DNA from: Pocillopora verrucosa
Taxonomy: Eukaryota > Cnidaria > Anthozoa > Scleractinia > Pocilloporidae
Length of the DNA stretch: 64,000 nt
NCBI RefSeq assembly: GCF_036669915.1
Contig: NC_089313.1
Span: 4,071,085-4,135,084, forward strand
Reading direction: 5' to 3'
Positions 60,628-64,000 of the stretch are shown piece by piece. The translations under genes were made by a program, and so were the position numbers. How positions within the stretch are numbered: the stretch's first letter is position 1; every line of letters starts with the position of its first letter. The notes beneath the pieces were generated by a model. That model did no database searches. It was given only the letters and a program-made list of their open reading frames with translations, and was not told where the DNA came from.

Positions 60628-62624
60628 TGGACTCTTCCAAATTTGTGATACTTATGCGAGCAGAATCACCTCGTAGTGAGATACTTCACTCATGGAAGTA
60701 ATTTTCCGATTGTGATGCAATTTTTTCGCACTAGAACAGTTACAAAAATAGTTTTGAGATTAATTATCTGATCTAAGTGTTCTAAATTTTTGAAAAAAAG
60801 CAGCCGTCGCAAAGACTTTTCAGGAAGACAAACAATCCAAGAAGGCAGACAATCGGAAGACCGCTCCGTTTGTACTTTTACATTTGTGACATAATATATA
60901 TTTTTGAGATATACATTCAATTCGAGAGTAGTTCTTTATAACTTTTGGGCGGTTGAACTGTCCTTTTACAAGTGATTTACTTTATTTTGGGAACAAAATG
61001 TGATGGCAATTGGAACGCTTCGACAGAAAATATTTCTCAAAATCCTTTCTTCGAACTGTTGATTCCACTTGTTCTGATGATAAGGTTTTACTTGGTGTAA
61101 ATATGGCGCCTTGTCATTTGAAGCGAACCTTAATTTTGCTCTACAATTGAGTGGAACATCTTTATTTTTACCTTCACCGTTAAGCGTGTAAATAATAAAC
61201 ATTTATAGGATTTTGTTGGGTCTGCCTATTTTTGATGCTATTGTCATCAAGGCTTTCAGATGACGTCAGGGACCTTTATTGTAACAACGCATGTGCAGAA
61301 CCGTGAATGCGCTTTCTAACCGTGATTAAATATAAAATTGCTAGATTAAAGGGAGTTTACACCAATTTTTCCTCCACTTCATCAGACAGCGATAAATTGT
61401 TCATTGCGTAGCTGCATTCACGACTTAAAAACGCAGGTGGGGAAGTGACTCTACGCTGAAGCTTAACCCGGTTTCGATATGTCAAGAAACCAGCAACTCC
61501 TTCTAGATGTAGATCTGATTCGATGCAAGGGATTCTGGCTCGAAAATCAATCTGCATATCGAGATGCCAAAGCAGAGCTCGGGGGGATACCCTCTCCCCT
61601 AGCATGCAGTGAAAGCGTCTTATTAGAGCGAGGTAGTGTTCCAAAGTTTGATTCAGGGTTGGGAAAGGCGAGTAAGTTTTATTTCCATAAATCTTCTTTT
61701 GACCGTCGTTCGCCTCCTTTGATTCAAAATGTTTTCCTCTCCTTACCCCTCTGCCGCTGTAAAAGTCATTGCCGCGTTTCTTTAGGAGCTTGCAACCAGA
61801 CGTAAGCCCGTCGCTATATCGTTTCCTTGAATTTATTTGGTTAGGTTTCATTTTCGCGCCAAGGTCGATGGGCTGTCAAATTTTAACCCCAGTGCCAAAA
61901 TTGGTTAACCTTTCCCCAGATCTTCCACAACGCAGACAAAATAAGTTGCAAGTCAGCAATAAAATTTGACGAACCTCTTCCCCAAACAAGTAAATAAATA
62001 CAGTAAGTAAACCAATCGTTCACAACGAAAAAATAACAACCCATGGCCCAATCAAATCAAACTAGGTATCGTGCACCGCCTCCCAAATGCGCACGCAATA
62101 TTTGAAGCAGCGTGGGAGAAAAGAGTAGCGTTTGTGAAGTTTCAGAAATTGTCACAACCCCTGCGTTTCGGAACCACTGCTTCTTCAACAGCTAGGTTTT
62201 GAATTGATTGTTTGTACTCTTTTAATACGCTCGGGGTCCTTTTTCACCGCTTGAGTCGGCTGCGACTGCTCTTCCTCGATAGCTTCTCCGTAGTCTATCG
62301 AGCGCATTTAACAGCCATTTGAGCAAACTGATCGTGTCTGCTATTACGTTGCAAATAGTAACAATATTTTTTTTATGATCTCTAATTTCCGTACATATTC
62401 AGATTCTTAAGGCTTAAGCGAGACTAATCAAAGAAAAAAGCGAAAGATAAAGATCCTGTTTGTTGCCGTGATTCACGACGGTGACTTCCTTTTCCATGGC
62501 ATAAACATGGTGCTCCTAATTTTCTGAAGTCCAAGCACGTCTATACTGTATTCCTCCCGCAGAAAATTGTCAGACTCGCTTTTCCAAAAAAATCCGTTAC
62601 GAGTTTCTTTAAAATGTTTTGCTA
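60628..62624. other. Region between convergent DLGAP5 and mind bomb genes
   Basis: Must contain both 3' UTRs. Apart from the uncertain minus ORF 61357-61851, nothing coding is seen. No MITE or SINE copy was recognised here. Confidence 0.5.
61357..61851 (-). CDS. Uncharacterised 164-codon open reading frame (doubtful)
   Basis: ATG at 61851, stop at 61357. The product is basic at the N-terminus (KRYSDGLTSGCKLLKKRG) and ends with an acidic DEVEEKLV. The middle has a plausible folded look (LNQTLEHYLALIRRFHCMLG, HLEGVAGFLTYRNRVKLQRR). I recognise no family. It sits downstream of the mind bomb stop on the same strand, so it may be chance ORF in that gene's 3' UTR, or a terminal exon of something else. 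No flanking acceptor is convincing. Confidence 0.2.
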   Translation of the reverse strand: MKPNQINSRKRYSDGLTSGCKLLKKRGNDFYSGRGVRRGKHFESKEANDGQKKIYGNKTYSPFPTLNQTLEHYLALIRRFHCMLGERVSPRALLWHLDMQIDFRARIPCIESDLHLEGVAGFLTYRNRVKLQRRVTSPPAFLSRECSYAMNNLSLSDEVEEKLV

Positions 62625-63879
62625 TCAAAACAGAAGAATTCTTCTTTCCACAGTCTTTCGACACATTGGACATTCTTGCATTCGGTCTCCACACAGTTGA
62701 CATGCGCCGTGACCACATAAGAATATAAGGTTTTTCTTTCGATCCATGCAAACAGGACACAGCGTCTTAGGAGAAAAATAATTAAATAGATAAATAAATT
62801 AAAAAACAAGCAGCGATTAGAATTTACATGCGTAGATTTACCAGAAATATGCGAAACAAACAAGACGCAGTCAATCTCTTTTCTGGAGCTTTCGTTATCC
62901 ATGTTCTGCGCAAAAGATGTCGGAAGCTCCGGAAAAACCAAAATGTTTCTAACAACTGAATGACTGGCAGAACAGACAGCATGCAAATACAAAAGAAAAC
63001 AAGCGTCTGCGCAAACTTTTAACGGTTTGAATCAGAACCTTGAGACCAATGCTGCTGACCAAAAGGATCGCGCTTCTAGGAGAGATTGATTCGCAACCCG
63101 TACCAAGCGCGGGAAAAGTCACGTGGGTCAGATCACGCGCCTGATCGAAGTTATATTCATCTATGTGATTGGCTGAAAATCGAAGCAGAAAATTACAAAT
63201 CACCTGTTCTTTCATGTCTTGGAGTTGTTGCTGCAATTGAGTGAATTCTTGTTGATTAATCTCAGGTTTACCACTTGATTTTGTTTGTGTCGCGGGTGCG
63301 GCTACAGTAAAACAAAAAAGAACACAGTTAAGAAAAAAGAACATTTGTAAGATCATCCTATAGAGAAGAAGCGCAGATGGTCAATATTGAGAAAGCGGAA
63401 AAAATGGTCAAAAGAATGGGAGGATCGAGGGACACATAAAAAGGAAAATATTTTCATGATAAGACATTGAGGAATCTAAAACCAGAGACCGACACTAAAC
63501 AGAACTTAAGTTTTAAATTTTTGTAGCATCTTTTGACCGGACATACCAGCCTTTTCCAGCTACCTGGAAGGTGATCCTAATCACGCAAGTATTACGACCT
63601 TAGCAAGATTCATCTCCCATGTAAATTCTGATTTAACGTTTTACGGGTCTCTGTCTTTCGATTTTCAATGGATAACACAACGCTTAGATCACCAGTTTGA
63701 CCCAACGTGTTCTCCCTGGATTATCGAACACAGTGGTTTACTTTGCACAACACCCTACAAAGATGAACAGCAAACTGAACAACTGTACCAACCTTTTCCA
63801 CCACAGCACACAATAAACGGTATAGACTCTTCGATTTGGTTTCGGCATTGCACACATTTCTTCATCAATACAGCACAAT
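62625..63879 (-). CDS. MIB1: Mind bomb-type E3 ubiquitin ligase, C-terminal three exons (partial)
   Basis: Mind bomb ubiquitinates Delta/Jagged ligands and is needed for Notch signalling. Minus-strand exons in the window: 63879-63793, 63301-63204, 62765-62625; borders agree in phase (1, then 0). The first gives the end of a [24 protein letters not shown] followed by CCGGK. The second is a coiled-coil linker ending [11 protein letters not shown]. The third is the complete last RING: CPVC, then [13 protein letters not shown], then CPMC, and the C-terminus ERRILLF. Linker plus RING is almost identical to vertebrate MIB1, including a hydrophobic C-terminal end that is functionally important in RING dimers. 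The N-terminal Herc2/ZZ/ankyrin part lies beyond the right edge. MIB1 over MIB2 is based on the [11 protein letters not shown] linker. Confidence 0.93.
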
Positions 63880-64000
63880 CTAAAGAAACAATTACACTGC
63901 ATCAAAACGAGCAGCTTCAAATACCTACGTCTTTTGTCCACTCGGTTAAAAACTTGGCGTATGAAAGGATCCCTAAAATAGCATTAGGGGTACACCTTTT

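Overview
This window is eukaryotic. It holds intron-rich animal genes with GT-AG splice sites, A+T-rich introns and many small non-autonomous transposons and SINE-like repeats. A cnidarian, most likely an anthozoan such as a stony coral, is indicated. The strongest reason is a secreted CAP / C-type lectin / SEA protein carrying a minicollagen-type cysteine-rich motif. That domain set recalls the nematocyst outer wall protein NOWA, and minicollagen motifs are known only from cnidarians and their relatives. The species assignment is inference; the gene calls rest on motifs read directly.

Layout, left to right: (1) EIF3E, minus strand, first nine exons (5193 to 107), running off the left edge. 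(2) A TATA-driven, single-exon Gly/Arg/Phe-rich protein with a Cys-rich zinc-finger-like start (7246-8022, plus). (3) A gene-poor stretch to about 13.0 kb. (4) A complete peroxidasin gene, minus strand, 18 exons from 32393 to 12998. It encodes a signal peptide, LRRs, four Ig domains, a haem peroxidase, a coiled coil and a VWFC domain. Intron 1 is 7.5 kb, and one intron appears to be of the GC-AG type. (5) The NOWA-like gene, plus strand, nine exons (36340-42998). (6) A single-exon ISG20/AEN-like DEDDh exonuclease (44323-44991, plus). (7) BPNT2 (Golgi PAP phosphatase), minus strand, two exons (50896-48162). It is head-to-head with (8) DLGAP5/HURP, plus strand, 14 exons (51274-60627). (9) The last three exons of a mind bomb (MIB1-type) E3 ligase, minus strand (63879-62625), running off the right edge.

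Three reconstructed transcripts have coding lengths that divide by three across all proposed exons: peroxidasin 4518 nt, NOWA-like 2793 nt and DLGAP5 3441 nt. This supports the hand-drawn splice sites. The genes do not form one pathway; they are a normal mixture of housekeeping, cell-cycle, signalling and extracellular-matrix genes. Peroxidasin (collagen IV crosslinking) and the NOWA-like protein (disulfide-linked capsule-wall type) both serve extracellular polymer networks and lie head-to-head about 4 kb apart.

Between and inside the genes lie at least nine copies of a ~210 bp MITE-like family with AACCCTTT-type termini, three copies of a palindromic family centred on TTATCAAC/GTTGATAA, two copies of a third palindromic family, two copies of an element built from GGCGCTTATT-like units (one with perfect 19 bp terminal inverted repeats), several tRNA-derived SINEs, and a ~250 bp hairpin.
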